Part shown: positions 14,478-27,670 of the stretch, one piece after another
Numbering within the stretch: the first letter of the stretch is position 1
Layout of the letters: each line of letters starts with the position of its first letter
DNA from: Sporobolomyces roseus
Lineage: Eukaryota; Basidiomycota; Microbotryomycetes; Sporidiobolales; Sporidiobolaceae
Direction of reading: 5' to 3'
NCBI GenBank assembly: GCA_016617785.1
Contig: JADILM010000005.1
Coordinates: forward strand, 682,001 to 746,000
Length of the DNA stretch: 64,000 nt
Position numbers and translations under genes: made by a program
Notes under the pieces: generated by a model
Database searches by the model: none
Told to the model about the DNA's origin: nothing
What the model saw: the letters and a program-made list of their open reading frames with translations, nothing else

Positions 14478-14972
14478 GGGAGAAGACTGTAAGGACGAGG
14501 GAAGAGGTTTAGACTAGTCGCGATGAGTTATGTTTTGGTGTAATTCTCCTTTGTGTGTAACTGATTTCTTTAGATTCGAATTCTGTCGCTGTCGCTCTTT
14601 GGCTTGGAGAATCGCTTACGAGAATAGCTCTGGTCGACTCCTTGACAGTAGCTGATTTCCAAGAGCCTCGGAGCACAGTTCGGTTGAGGAGTGATTCGGG
14701 AGCGAAAGCGAGAAGACAAAACTCGAATTCGCAAAAATCGAATTCGAGTTTGCCGCATCAAAGAGAACGTGGGACCTTGCTCGCCGGTCGTTGACGCTCG
14801 ACTGGGTCGATCGCGAAGGTAGACAGCCATCGGTGCTAGGATCAGGTAGGAAGAGGTAGGTTTGGAATACAACAACAATGATTGATCTAAAAACAAAGGC
14901 CGAGGCCATCTAAGGGTAGTAATAAGGATACAAAAGGAGTAGTAGCTAATAGCGGTGACTGTATTTCTCAAA
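14478..14972. other. Convergent 3' spacer, CAF1 and orphan copy 2
   Basis: This 495-base gap lies between two stop codons facing each other. Minus-strand open frames of 97-133 codons cross it, but none has domain features. I see no repeat or RNA gene. Confidence 0.4.
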
Positions 14973-15683
14973 TTACATGCCGTTCAAAGCCATAAAGTAT
15001 CGATCGTAAGCCTCATGAACCAAAAAGTTTCGTTTGTCGATTGGACTGTTCACATGTTCGAGTTTGACCTCCTTTATTTGCTGGAGGGAGGGACCACGTC
15101 GGTTTCGGTTGTTGAAGAGCGGTAATTCGTTGGGAGTGGCGACGTGAGTAGGAAGATCGGGCTCGCGGAGGAGAGAGGTCAAAGCGGAATTGAGAGCGAG
15201 CGCTTGAAGAAGCTATGGAGTCGAGGTTCGGATATCAGCATAGCGTCGAGGGTATGAGTGAAGAAGAGAAGTGTGCGGCTCACCCTTCGTTCGATCTCGT
15301 CGTCAGTGGGAAGAATCGAAATGATCGTTCCCTCAGCTTTGATCGACTCCAATTCTTGAACCTGGATCTCGGTAGGAGGAGCGAGTCCAGGGATGAGTTC
15401 CGAGAGAGAGACGTATCGAGTAGGGTGTTCGAGGAAGAGCTTCGATTTAAAAGCGAGGTGAGGTGAACGAAGAGAAGGAGCAGGGTAGGAAGAACGATCG
15501 TGAGTTGAAGCTACGGGAGCTTTGTCGACGATTTTGGAGATGAGAGATGGAGTCTGTTGATCGTAGAGAGGTAGATCAGCCTAGAGTAGGGAGAGAGAGA
15601 AAGGAGAGAGAGAGAAGACGAACAGCTCGTTTCGAAGTGTTGAGACCAACGAGAGACCAGAGGAAGCTTGTGATAGAAGGCAT
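14973..15683 (-). CDS. Orphan family protein, copy 2
   Basis: Exons complement(15624..15683), (15284..15580) and (14973..15212), all phase 0, encode 198 residues. It shares with copies 1 and 3 the leader, the exon plan, the GCT|GTTCGT first donor and the end-of-exon-2 motif (GTIISILPTDDEIERR). Exon 1 is only 20 residues (MPSITSFLWSLVGLNTSKRA), similar in pattern to copy 3's MSSMTTSLW...LNSNSKLEA. Exon 3 has diverged completely from the other copies. No known domain, membrane segment or catalytic motif is visible. Transcription from the conserved leader is inferred, not shown. Confidence 0.5.
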
Positions 15684-16262
15684 CGTCGAGGTGATAGAGT
15701 AAAGTAGTAAGGTGGTGTAGAGTAGTGAGGTTGGAGAGAGTGAGGTGGGAGTGAGAAGTGAAGAAGTGAAAGTGAAGAAAGAGAAAGAGAAAGAGAAGGA
15801 GAGTGAGAGAGCGGGTTTTGTACAGATAGTCAGCCATCTCGGATCTTTGGTAGATAAGGAGAGTGTTCGAGAAGTGAGGCGAGTTGAGGTCGAGGAATGA
15901 GGGCTTGCGATGAAATGTGATGGGAAAATGAATTCGAGCTTTTCGCAACAAGATCTACCTGCTCTCTTGATTGAACGTGTTCCTACTTCAGTATAGCTAC
16001 TAGAAGGCGGTGCGACGCTTGCTAGCTCGTCTTGAGTCTTAGTGAACGAGATCACTCTTTTCATCACTTTTGTCGATTTTTTGCAACGATCAACAAACCA
16101 GCCTTCGACGCTCTTCGTCGAGTACACTCTACAGTCGTGCTTGATACTCAACGATTGTGCTCTCCGCCCACTATGCGTAGTAGGGAGGATCATCGATGAG
16201 AACGATTCCTTGCGAAGGAACGGAATTCTATTTCCGAAATCTCTGCTTCGAGCTAGCAAGGA
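15684..16262 (-). promoter_or_regulatory. Conserved promoter/leader, orphan family copy 2
   Basis: This is the inverted counterpart of 1990..2599, and the match begins with GCAGAGA(C/T)(C/T)TCGGAAA and includes TCGTTCTCATCGATGAT. The 20-base family core is at complement(15958..15977). The TATA-like element reads TATACT here. An upstream ATG at 15837 (MADYL...) opens a hydrophobic frame that overlaps the main start at 15683 out of frame. Confidence 0.6.
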
Positions 16263-16456
16263 AGGACTGTCACGAGCGGACGACAACCACAAGATCGACG
16301 AGCACTACTCTCCTCAGAAATGTCAAAGCTGATGCACGGGAGCTAAGAGGAACTAATCTAAAGTTTCAACAAACACTGCCAAAGGAACCGTAAGATATCT
16401 GAAGCCTGTAACCCCCCACACTCTACCCTATCAACAACTAACTAAGCTCAACCCCA

Positions 16457-19400
16457 TCAAGCGAAGAAATCTGAGACTCGCTTCGTCGTTCTGACAGCAT
16501 TCGAGAATCCCTCGTTGAATTTGTACATTGTTTGTTTGATCTTCTTTGGCGGTGGCGGTGCGAGAAGAGCAGCTACGAGACAGCACGGATGATCAGAGTC
16601 AAGTACGGGCAAAGAGAAGAAGAGGAAATGGAGCTTACCAGCTTCTTGAGATGCAGTGAGAGCTTTCGCTACGATCGCACGACCGAAGAAATCGACGGCT
16701 TGCTTGACTTCGGGAGCAACGACAGCCGATTGTTTCCTGTGTGGAGATTGCGAGTTCATGGACGATTCAGTGATGCCTCGATGAAATGACTGAACTATCA
16801 ACGCACGTTTTGTAAGCGGATAGAATCTTGGAAGCATCTTTCGAAGTTCCGTCGCTCTCTCCAGCTCTTCGCAACAGCTCGGAAGCAACCTGCGAGCGAA
16901 GAACAATCACGAAGCGCATCAGCCGGTGAACTGCTTGATCGAGAAGAGTCGTCGACCCACCTCTCGAACGATCATTTGTCGAACGGCGTATCGACCAGGA
17001 GCGATATCGCTCGCTCGTTTTCCATCGTAGTGCACGAAGACGTCGATAGGACTGAATAATGAGCAGAATCATCAGCCTGAGAGTAGCGTTCTGAAGTAGG
17101 AGAACAGAAAGAGGAACATACGGATCCAACTTGTAACTCAACTGACCCTCCTCATTCTTGTCGATCGCGAAAGTAGTCTTGGTCAAGATCATCGTGTTGA
17201 CAGTCCTCATCATTCTCTCCCTCTCCTCATTCTTGACGACCTGACTATTGACGGGTTTGAGATCGGGTGCGACGATTCGATTGAAGAGTGGGAGGAGTTC
17301 AGAGACGAGTGCGTGACCGGTGAAGGAATACTTGAGGGCGATGGGGAGTCCGAGAGAGAAAGTCGAGGCGATTTCTTCATGTGCCGTTCGCTGTAGATAC
17401 ATCTGTGCAAGCGAATCTCCAATCAGGTTCGAACGGGGAGCAACGTCGTCTGTAGAGGAGTAACAGCCCACCTCGTAATCGGTCTTTGGTAGTTCGACAG
17501 GGTTTGGTGTTTGACTACTAAACAACGGGTACCAGGGAACGAACGAGTATGGCACGTAACCGAGTAGCTCGTACGCTCGATCCGTCCTCAGATTCCCATC
17601 CAGTCGATCGAAGAAGTAGAGCCAATCTAGCGCATCGTTGATCCTCGAAAACGACTCGTTGTCCGTATCTCTTGCGATCAAGTAGTTCTCGAAACAACCT
17701 GTGCACCATATATCCTCGCTATCAGTGATGTTCTACACACGAGCGTAGGATAGAGAGGACAGCAAACGCACCTTGAGCGATCTTTTCGTATTCACCTGAA
17801 GTTTGAACGTCCCTGACAACCCTCGCGACGTATCGATCATCCGTCGATACTCCCTTCTTCCTCGAAGGTTTCTTAAACAACCTATCCAACACCTGAATCG
17901 ATGAAGTACCCGTATCTTTCATTCCCAACGAAGTCGATCGAATCGCTTGTTCATCCACAACGTTTCCTCTCCTCTTGATGAACTGTTCGAACCGAGAGCA
18001 CGCTCAGCTACCGATACATACAGGAGATGAGGAAGAGTTCGGACGAACCTGTAAAGTGTTCAAACAAGATCTCAAATCCCCTTCTGCAGTTTCGACCAAC
18101 AGCGTCAAATGTTTATTCTCAGCCTTCATTTGTTCCACTTCGCAAATCGTTCTCAACCTTTTCGTAAGCATCGTATTTGTCGGAGGTTGGAATCTGACGA
18201 TCTTTGCGAGGGGTCGAAGGGGTCGAAGGACTGGTGCGTATCTATATCCGAACCAGCTCGACGATTCAGTACGAGATGAAGAAAGGGGAGAGAGAGAGGA
18301 GGAGACATACAAATCGTTACAGATACAAATGATCGGTCTGAGTAAAGGTCGATCCTTCTTTCCTTTCGTACCATTCTTTCGATTCGTAGGTTTCCGATTC
18401 GAACTACCTTCCATCACCAACTTGACCAAAGTCTTGACGAAACTCTGTGTTTCCCTCCCTCATCCTGATCAGCTCATCCCCCCCTCCTCTTCGACAGAAA
18501 AAAAGAGTGGAGACTCACGGTATCACCACCATTAGCAGCTCCATCAATTTCATCCACAATGACACAAGTAGGTCTCGCACCTCCTTCACCTCCCTTCTTC
18601 TCTTTCTCGTTCCAACCCAAACTCAACGCAGTACTGTCAAGAGCATTTCGAATTCGTTCTTCTACTACTCGAGACGTTCGGTCATCCGAGGCGTTGATCT
18701 CGAGTACTTGGTATCCTGCTTGACGGGCGAGAACGTGTGCTAAAGTCGTTTTACCGAGACCTGGAGGTCCGGAAAGAAGTAGGATCTGAATGCTAAAGAG
18801 GGGATTAGTCGGGTTTGAGCAGAAGAGAGGGAGAGAGGAAGAACGTTACCTTTTCTTGTGGTCGACCATAAGGATCAGGAGCCTGTCAAACCAAGCCGCC
18901 TAATCAGCGAGACGTTCTATGTCACAGCAAACAGAGGAAAACTTGATCTCACCTGTTCCTCGAACCCACCTCCTCCACTTCCTCCTCCAGTCGCATTCCC
19001 TCCATCCCATTTCCTCTTCCCATTGAACCCATCTCTGTTCCTCCTCTCTTTCTTGATCAATCCAGCAGCGTTCATCTTCTTTTTATCACTCTTGAAAACG
19101 CATAGGTCCCATTCTTTCAACCAACTCAAACAGGATCTATGAACCCTCTATAACTCCCTCAAACATCCATCAGTTCTACTACCCCATCGCGGAGGATCAA
19201 AAGGAGAAGGAGAAATAGGGAGAAAGCGGGAACGAACCTCGTCTCCTAATAGATCTGTGAATTTCTTTGGACGGTATCTGTCTGTCCAGAGTTGAGTTTC
19301 GGGTGGTTTGAGATTGTTGACGCCTAATGCAGGTTTTCCTTCGCTCGTAGATCCAAATGCTGCACTCGTACTGATCCCCTCAAGTTCTCGCAAAGTCAGT

Positions 19401-20358
19401 TCACGCGCCAACGGTAAGAAGAAGGAGGAGGGAGTTAGGAGGAGAGGAGAGACGTACGCATCGGCTTCTCGTTGTTTCTTGAGCATCGTAGCGTCGGATT
19501 CGATAGATTGTACCAAACGATGAAAAGGTTTCTCCAAACTACTGTTCGCCAATTTCGCTAAAGCAACTGGATCTTCTCCCTGTACAAGCTCGTCGCGAAC
19601 GCTCTTAGCATGGGCAGTTCACGCGAGGTCTGAGAGGAAGAGATCGAGCGTACCTGTCCGTTTCCTAACCAATTCTCGACTCGTTTCTTTCGACGGAATG
19701 ATAGTTTCGTCCCATCTAATCGAGTTGCTTCGATTGGCGATTGCTCGAGGTATCCAGTCAAGACTGATGAGGAGGAGGAAGCGCCGTTGTTGGAGAGATT
19801 GAGCGAGGAAACGGATCCGTAGCGTGAAGTGTAATCGTGGATTGGTGCGAGAAATGCTTCACTCGTCGAAGCTGTCGTTGTATCCCCTCGCTATCAGCTA
19901 CAATAAGTGGATAACCAGAGGGAGAACGACTCACGTTTCGTTCCAGTATAAGTAGTTGCGAATTCTTGTTGACCAAACACTTCAAACTCGTCGTCCTCCT
20001 CAAACATCATCTTTCCTTTCCCCTTCGCGTCGCTACCTTTCTTCTGTCCACTTTCCAATCCCCCTCCGAGTTCATGTTCATCATTCAACGCGCTCCCTAC
20101 CGAGTTAGTTCCTGTTGAATCTTCCAATTCTTTCATTTGCAGCTCCATCTCTCTCTCTGCATCTTCATCTTGACCATACATATCAATATCGGATGGTGGT
20201 TGTTCATCGTCCTCATCTGGGTTGGTCAAGGGTGCAGGAGGTGGTGAAGGAGATTGAAAGAAATCTTGATCTTCTTCCAAATGGATTCGTTTACGAGGTG
20301 GAGTGGGAGCAGTGCTTGAGCGTGTGGGAAGTCTGTTCAGCTCTGCTAAAGCTGCCAT
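16457..20358 (-). CDS. CTF18: Ctf18 clamp-loader large subunit
   Basis: Ctf18 replaces Rfc1 in an alternative RFC complex that loads PCNA for sister-chromatid cohesion and checkpoint signalling. In order: an acidic Ser/Pro-rich N-terminus, the RFC-box-like TQLWTDRYRPKKFTDLLGDE, Walker A SGPPGLGKTTLAHVLA (about 18760), the LEINASDDR element, Walker B TCVIVDEIDGA, and RPIICICNDLYAPVLRPLR. The long Ctf18-specific region follows (AYELLGYVPYSFVPWYPLF), and the C-terminus FNEGFSNAVRTTKRVSDFFA is the Ctf8/Dcc1-binding tail. Roughly 1,050 residues in many exons. The start at 20358 (MAALAELNR) is the first ATG that reads into the acidic region without an extra intron; an upstream ATG at 20450 would need one. 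It shares a 237-base divergent promoter with the next gene. Confidence 0.93.
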
Positions 20359-20595
20359 TACGCGCAGATTGAAGGAATGGGGGTTGGTGGGAGAAGAAGA
20401 GGGAGTTGGCTCTTTCGTCTTCGTCCAATAACTTCGACTCACTTTCTCATCTGCTGATACTCGCTTGGGGACTCTTATAACATATACATACTCATCTAGA
20501 TCAAGGACACACCCATTGAACGTATTCGACTTTCTCGATTCCTACCTCCTCCACTTTAGCCACTCTGCCTCTTCCTCCCTCCCTCTCTCTCCCAG

Positions 20596-22603
20596 ATGCA
20601 GCGCTCCCTCCTTCTTACTCCTCCGCTCAACCTACTCCGCTCTCCTTCGATCCGGTATTCATCCTCTCGCTCCACTCCCACTCCCACCTCCTCAACTCCC
20701 GATGAACCCTCCTCAGCTCCCTCGGCTTCCTCTTACCTAGCCCAACAAGCTCTCCTAGAAGAAGAGGAACTCGCAGAAACCGTACGCAAGAACAAGCGAT
20801 TGCCACCCGAGTTGAGGGAACCCGTGTGGGAAGGAGAAGAGACGAGGGAAGCAATGTTGAAGAGGATTTTGGAGGATCAATACAAACCTTTAAGAGTAAA
20901 GGTGAGCTTTCATCTTCAAATAAACGAGAGTCATGGGCGAGAGAGAAAGAAAGGGGAGAAGCTGATTTTCGAAACTGAATGCGCGAGAGTAGGGCTATCA
21001 AAAACCTATTCCAAAACCCTCACCTCTCCCCTCGGCACTTTTCGCCTCTCCTTCCTCCTCATCTTCCACCTCTACACCACCACCATCCTCATCAGAACCC
21101 AAACAACCATGGGAGTACGACACATCCTTCAAACCCCCTCAACACTACAACCCGGCACCGGGTTTTCGTTCCTGCTCTTTAATCCTGAACCCCTCGAACT
21201 TAGGTCCCGGAGGTAGACATCAAGGTCGTACACAAATCATAGCAAAGAAAATGGTTGGTGGAGATTCCTCCTCGCAAAAGAAGAAAGAGACTCTATCGAA
21301 ATTGAGAGTTTTCTCTGCTTATGAGAGAACTCTAGATTATAAATCTGGGAATCGTTCGACTGGAGGAGGAGGAGTAGGAATTAGTTTACCACCTGAAGAA
21401 GAATTGGACGAGTTTGGTGGAGGAGGAGGGGACGAGGGTGCCGAAATGGCGGGGCAGATGAGGGTTTGGGAAGGGTTCATAGAGGAGAAGATTAAGAAAG
21501 CTAGGAAACAAGGATTATTTAGGAATGTACAGGGGAGAGGGAAACCTTTGCCGAAAGATGAGGCGGAAGGGAATCCGTTTATTTCGAGGAATGATTTTTT
21601 GATCAATCGGTTAGTTTGAAAAACCTCTCTATTTTCTCTCTCTGAGGGGGAGTGAGAAGGTGGGAGGTGGAATAGGAACGGATGATATGAGAGATGAAGG
21701 ATTAGGATACGAGGGTTGTTAGGATGAGAGAAAGAACGAGTTTATTCGAGCTGACTTTCGATTTCTCCTCTTCGATAGGATCATGAAAACTCAAGATGCC
21801 GCGCCTCCCTGGATCGAGTTACAGAAAGGTATGTCTCCCACTCTTCTCCCTATCCTCGCATCTCCCACCATCTTCCACAAAAACTGACTTTCCCTTTTTT
21901 CTTTTTCGCTCTCGCAGAACTCGAATCGACCTTGATCTCATTCCGACAGAACCTGTCCTCCTCGTGGATCAGACGAGCGATTAGGATACGTTCGAGTGAA
22001 GGATTGACCCCCGCCGTCGTGAGGGAGATTGAGAATGGATGGAGGGATCCAGAGTGGGAAAAGAAAGAGGAGAGGTACCAGACAGCCGGGATAACAGAGC
22101 TGAATGACGCTATACGTAGGTATAATATCATAGCACCGTACAATGTACGTTCCCACCCTCTCACGAACTTCTGTCGTCTTTCCGACCCCTTCCCACTTTC
22201 AAATTTCCCTTTCCCGCTTCAAAAGTCGATCCAACTACGCCCTCCTCTCGCCTCAATACGGAAGCTTACTCTTACGCTCGTCTCACAGGTGCGACGACCC
22301 CTCCTGACACTCGAGAGCGAACGAAAAAGAACAATCTCTCTTTCCTCCTCCCACATAGCGACCGAGCTCCGTCGGCGTCTCTCCCTCGGGCTCAACTCGA
22401 CCCCTACAACCTACGTCGACTCTCCCGATTTGGACGACGAGGGCGTGAGGAACTTGACGGCGGACGAGATGGGAGGTGAAAGGAAAGAAGTGAAAGAGAG
22501 TATGTGGAAAGCTTTCAGGAGGGTTCTGGTCGAGGTTCTCGGGAAAGGGCCGGATGAGATGCCTGCTATGAGACGGGTGGAGAAGAGGGAGAGAGTGGAA
22601 TAG
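20596..22603 (+). CDS. DUF1992 (DNAJC28-type) mitochondrial protein
   Basis: The central region AEMAGQMRVWEGFIEEKIKKA followed by RKQGLFRNVQGRGKPL and, after an intron, PPWIELQKELE is the DUF1992 signature found in DnaJ homologue subfamily C member 28 and its fungal relatives. No J domain is present here. The N-terminus (MQRSLLLTPPLNLLRSPSIRYSSSRS) is Arg/Ser/Leu-rich and lacks acidic residues, as in mitochondrial presequences. Exon 1 ends with LRVK near 20901; exon 2 most likely starts at 20993 (GYQKPIPKP), phase 0, which keeps the frame into the conserved PWEYDTSFKP stretch. Downstream exons start at 21779, about 21918 and about 22290. The family's function is uncharacterised. Family call is firm; exon 2 start is less so. 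Confidence 0.8.
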
Positions 22604-23026
22604 ATGGGAGGGAGACATAGATTGGTTATTAGAGATTGGAAATTTTTGTTGTTTCGTATTCTGCTTTCGACGCTTGAATGAGAGCGCAAGAAGAGAGAAT
22701 AGAATGAGAGAAGGTGAATAAAAGCAGTTTACAAGAGAGAGAGTTCTGAATCGTTATATAGCGGGAAGGGAAAGAGGAGGGAGTGGTTTTGTCTAAAACG
22801 AATTAGCAAAGAGAGGAAGAAGATAGATGCAAAGATCAAGAGGGAGTGGGCGAGGAAAGGGTGTGGAGCGTCTGTAGTCAATAAGGAGGAAAGGGAGAAA
22901 GAGGTAAGAGAGAGAATGAGAGAGAGAGAGAGAGGAAGGAGTGGATAAAGAAAAAGGGTTTTCGAAAGAAGGAGGAGGGAGTTTCGTCTATCTTTTGCCT
23001 GAAAAAGAGTCCATAGCTGTTTCCAT
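22604..23026. other. Convergent 3' spacer with purine-rich tracts
   Basis: This 423-base gap separates the DUF1992 gene and SEC14 stop codons. It holds a (GA)n-rich stretch near 22905..22940. No gene-like frame survives inspection. Confidence 0.45.
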
Positions 23027-24377
23027 CTACGCATGAGCGACCTGATTCGCTTGACCAGGAGGAGCGATCCTTCCCGCATTTTCACCATTCTCAACACTCA
23101 CGCTCTGTTTAACCTTTTCCAAAGCGGCCCTCTGTTCCTCCTTAGTCCTACCTTTCCAAGGTCCCGCATCACTCATCGAACACCCTTCAGGACAATCACA
23201 AGTACCTCCCAAGAACTTTGGTAAGGAATCGGCGGGACATTGTTGGAGGAGTTCGGATTTGTAGGAGGAACCGAGGATATGGATTTTCGCGACTGTTGCG
23301 GGGTCGAGCCATCCTTTGACGAGGGACCAGACGGTAGAGAATCCGAAAGGTGCGTTGATTACGTAGAATTTACCCATTGATTCGGGGTAGTTGTTTTGAG
23401 AGACTGTAAGATCACTGAACTTTTAACAACACTTTCATTCGAGGAAGAGAGTAGTGAAAGAAGGAGAGAATTCGTACCAGCAGAAGCTTCCTGTACATAA
23501 CTCTTCACTTGATAGAAACTCCTCAATCCAACTCCTTTCAAATCCATGATGGTACAACTCGTCTCGATCAAATGACCTGACAATTCCGAACAAATCGGTA
23601 ATCGATCCCTTTGGAATTTCTCGTATTCGACGACGAGGGATTGGATTTGTCGTTCTGGAGTAGTAACTTTGTACAATTCTGTCAGGTCGAGTTTACCGAG
23701 TTGTTCAATGTAAATTGGTCGTCCATCGATATCCGTCTTGTGGTAGAATCTAAACAAACCCTCTTTTTGTCAGCATGTACTCATTTGCTGATGACAGGGA
23801 GAGTAGTTGCTCACCGAGGGTACAACTTGTCAACTGCAGGTTTCTCCGAGTATTCAAAAGTCTCGTATAACTCGTCAACATGGAAATCTTGTTTCCATTT
23901 CTGAGTATCTATCCACATCTTTTTCGCCGCAGCCAAGTCAAACTTTCTCGCCCTCAGGAAACGACTGAAATACAAATGCGAAACTCATCAGTTGGGAATA
24001 ATTTGTCGGAGGAAGTGAAAGAGGAGACTTACAGTAGCATAGCGTCGTCATGCTTCTGAGGATCGTAGAAACCTTCTACTCTTAACTCTTCTTTGAACTG
24101 CTCAACGGGAAAGGAGAGGGAATTAGCGCGTCACTCGTAGAGATGAGAAGACTCGATCCTCGTTTCTTTCGAACTGGATCGCGTGCTCTGATGCAGAGTG
24201 TATAGTAGAGAGAGTATTTGTAGACTTACTTGAGCGAGAGTTTGTACTTGTTCGGGAGTGAGGTGTCCTGGATGACCTGAAACTGCAACCTAATTCAATA
24301 CAGAGCGAGGGATCAGTTCGACAACTCCTCTTTAGTCATCTTGTAAGTGTACGTACCTTGGCAGCGTGAGGAGACAT
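23027..24377 (-). CDS. SEC14: Sec14 phosphatidylinositol/phosphatidylcholine transfer protein
   Basis: The CRAL-TRIO N domain ([11 protein letters not shown]...[13 protein letters not shown]...[22 protein letters not shown]) and the lipid-binding domain ([73 protein letters not shown]; quoted in parts) are complete and in the expected order. Sec14 couples PI and PC metabolism to Golgi export. About 330 residues. Exon 1 is MSPHAAK (from 24377), spliced phase 0 to [14 protein letters not shown]. The C-terminus adds about 50 hydrophilic residues after the CDCPEGC motif. The 189-base spacer upstream is shared with the divergent hydrolase gene. Confidence 0.95.
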
Positions 24378-24566
24378 ATTGAGTGGAGTGAAGTGAAGTG
24401 GAGGGTTCAGCGGCGAAAGTGTAGTTGTAAGGCTCAATTGCGAGAATACAAACTACAATATTTCGCTTATCGGAGCTTCGCAGCCTGGCGGCTTCTTTCC
24501 TCCCTTTTTCACCTTCAACTTCGATCCCTTTATCGGGTTTCGACTTGCGATTACACGATTCTCCCC

Positions 24567-27332
24567 ATGCCAGTAACGACGGCGAATCCCGAACTTTCAC
24601 AACCAACTTCAACTAGACGGCGACGAAGGTTCCTCAAGCGTCGACCTCCTAAACTCACCTGGCAATCCGCTTCATTCCACTTCAGTCTATCTGCTGTATT
24701 CCTCGTAATCACCTTCATATGGATCATCACTCCCTTTTCATGGCTCTACGTCCTCTACACTCTCTTAACTTTGATCCCTCAACTCGAACAATATCGTCCT
24801 GCACCTCACCACCTCGCTTTAAAAATCGTTCATTACATCTTTTTAGGGTATTGTGCATTGGAAATACCCTTCACAGTTTATTATAGGAGTTTGGCATGGA
24901 AGGAACAAAAGATCAGACCTCCTCTACGTCATCCGAGGAAACATTTGAGAGGTTTGATCTTGAGGAGTTTGGAGAATGGTTTGACTTTGGAAGAAGAGGC
25001 TGAACAAGAGGAACATGAGAGGGAAGAAGAAGAATCGAAAGAAGGGAGAAATGGGGGGAAAAAGTCACCGGAAGTAGGGAAAGAAACTTCAGGAGATCAA
25101 GTTTGGGTAGAAGGCAACAACCACGAATATAAGAATGGAGGTAGTTTATCAAGGGTACAATCAGTAGTGGAGAAATCAGGAAGGAAACGAGTAAACCGAT
25201 TAAAAGGGGATGGATCTCAAACTCCCGAATTATCAACTACCGACCTCTCTTCAGATTCCACAACCGATTACCTCTCTGCTCAATCCACACTCCCTACTCT
25301 ACACTCCAACGATCCCCTCCCTCACTCTTCCGACGATTTCACTCGACAAACCGGTTCTCGAATCTCCGTCAATACTTTGGATTCAGCTTTCGGTTCCTCT
25401 TCCTCACCGCGTTCAAACCATTCTCCACTCTACCCTCCTCCACCTTCCAACCAAAAGAAACGTAATCATTCGTTCCATCACGGAGCACCAATCTCAGGGT
25501 TCATAGATCCTCCTCTCTCCCCCTCTGATCCACGAGCACAAGATTTCCGCAATTACCTGAGGTACTGGTTTGCGGGGTGTAAATTCGAAGAGATCAAACG
25601 ATTGAACATGGCGGATTGGTTGGCTTGGTCTTTGTATGGAATGAGGTTGGAGAGTTTGGAAGACGAACGCAAAAAATGGGATAAGGAAGGAAGACCTCCT
25701 ATGAAAATGGAGGATGGGAGTTTGGATGAGGATGATGAGGATTTATTAGAGGAGGATACTGTGTTGGAAGGTGACAAGTATGGACTGGTGATGCATTGCG
25801 TTGAATTGGTCGAGGCGAGAGCGGCGCATCGGTTTGAACCGGGAAGGAATGAAGGGATTAAGACACTCAGGTTGACGTTGGATCCAGTTAGGGTCACGCA
25901 GAGACCTTTGATTTTGTATTTAGTCGTCGGTCTGCTGCAGAATGGAGTACTCGCGGCGACGAAATTGAAAGGGTTCAAAGAGTTCAAAGATGGGAATGTC
26001 AAGTGAGCAAACACTTTAACTCGTTCTAGTTCTCAGTGTCGATACTGATATACGATGATCGCTATTAGGTACTTGTGTCGTGTACCGAAAGATTGGATTC
26101 CAGATCCCAACGGAACCGAGTCCACTCGACCACTAGTTTTCGTTCACGGACTCGGAATGGGTTCTGCACAATGTCCGTCTTCTTGCCTCTCCCTCTCCCT
26201 ACTTTTACTGACACTCTCCGAGCTGAGAACAGACGCTACATTCATGTCCTATTTGTGTTCCCATCGTTCCTTCCGAAATCGACCCATTCTCATCCTCCTT
26301 CAACCTCACATCTCAATGTCATTCTTTGAGAAAGCTTACCATTCACCACCGGATCAAGTCACGTTGACGAAAAGTATAGAGAGGATGATGAAGAGGTTGA
26401 AATTTGATGAAGCTGGTGGAGCAACTGTACTCTCGCATTCAAACGGAACTGTACGTTCTCGATTCCTCAATATCTCGTTTGACGTGGTCAGTACTGATAG
26501 GAGGAACTTGAGTCTCACAGATCGTTCATGCTTGGTTGGTCAAACATGCACCTGAACTTTGCGCGAGGAATTGTTTCGTCGATGCAGTTTGTTTCTGTTT
26601 ATGGGAGGTCAGTCGACGTTATCATGTATCGTTACCTTTCCCTCTTACTGATGTCTGACCTTGTACCGATTGACAGCCTTTCGTCTGCTACAATTTCCTC
26701 TATTCGCAACCAAAAACTCCCATCGAATACCTCATGCGGTTCGTCTTCTTCCCTTCCCTCTCTCCCTCCTGCCTTCCTTCACTGACCCCTCCCTCGCTCT
26801 ATAGCTACTTCGTTTCCCGCGAACTAGGAATCGCCGTGATGCTCTCTCGCACGTTCGAATGGACCTCGAACCTCCTCTTTCCCTCTCAAATCCCAAACCT
26901 CTCGGATCCTTCAAAATCAGCAGTGTTCCTAGCTTCGGAAGATTCCATCTTGAACGCTGAACGAGTCAAAACTTATCTCTCTCGTAACGGGTTCATTGAA
27001 ACTAAAGGAAGGGTTTCGAGTTTGGGAAGAGAAGTGGATGGGGGTGGGTTGAAGGTGTTTGAAGGATTGAAACATGGTCAAAGTATGATTGGTGAAGGTG
27101 CAGCGTACGTCTCTCTCTCTCTCCTTGTATCATTTTCATTCGAAGGAAACTGATGAAAACCGGGAGAGACTGCAGTTTCGAGGAGATTATGGAATGGGTT
27201 TGTCAAGCACCTCGAGGTACTTTGGCTCCTGGTACAGCTTCTCCACCTCGTACAGCTCCACCGTCACTAGCAAACTCTGGGAACGAGGAGAGTGGGATAG
27301 AAGTTAGTGAATCGAATAATGAGGACGCTTAG
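24567..27332 (+). CDS. Membrane-anchored alpha/beta-hydrolase
   Basis: Exon 1 (24567..26002) encodes an Arg/Lys-rich start (TRRRRRFLKRRP), two or three hydrophobic segments around FHFSLSAVFLVITFIWIITP and FSWLYVLYTLLTLIP, and a long Ser/Glu-rich linker. Later exons carry an alpha/beta-hydrolase fold: PLVFVHGLGMGSAQ (oxyanion HG motif), ATVLSHSNGT as the nucleophile elbow with Ser, VFLASEDSILNA as the acid-loop region, and FEGLKHGQSM as a candidate catalytic His. The final exon begins FEEIMEWVCQAP near 27177 and ends at the TAG at 27330..27332. Substrate unknown; lipid or ester hydrolysis is only a guess from membrane anchoring. The start at 24567 is chosen because the frame upstream overlaps SEC14's first exon. 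Confidence 0.72.
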
Positions 27333-27670
27333 AGCTTAATAAGAGACGGGTGATGAAAAAACTTGTACAGTAGACTTTGATGACTCTCTTTTGACTTACT
27401 TACTTACTCTTGATGATTAAACGGATATGATATATTTGCTGGACTTACCCTCTTGATGCTTAACAATACGATTTTTTTTTTGGCTTTCCTCTTGTAGCTT
27501 TTCATATTTTGGTTTACTTAACTTGCGAAACATCAGTACCACTCTTTTACGATGAGCACTTCTCTTTTGTCGCATGGCTCTCATCGATTGAAGAGGGGAG
27601 AGAGAGTAAGGGTATCATCGTAGTTTCAACAGAGAAGGGGTATTGATTCGTGCTACACTTCGGGAAGAGT
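27333..27670. other. Convergent 3' spacer, hydrolase and 127-residue orphan
   Basis: This 338-base gap includes a T-run at about 27472..27481, plausible as a processing signal. No gene seen. Confidence 0.4.

Noticed and set aside
22900..22945. GA-rich tract as a possible microsatellite array
   Set aside because: Imperfect and short; ordinary 3' spacer composition.
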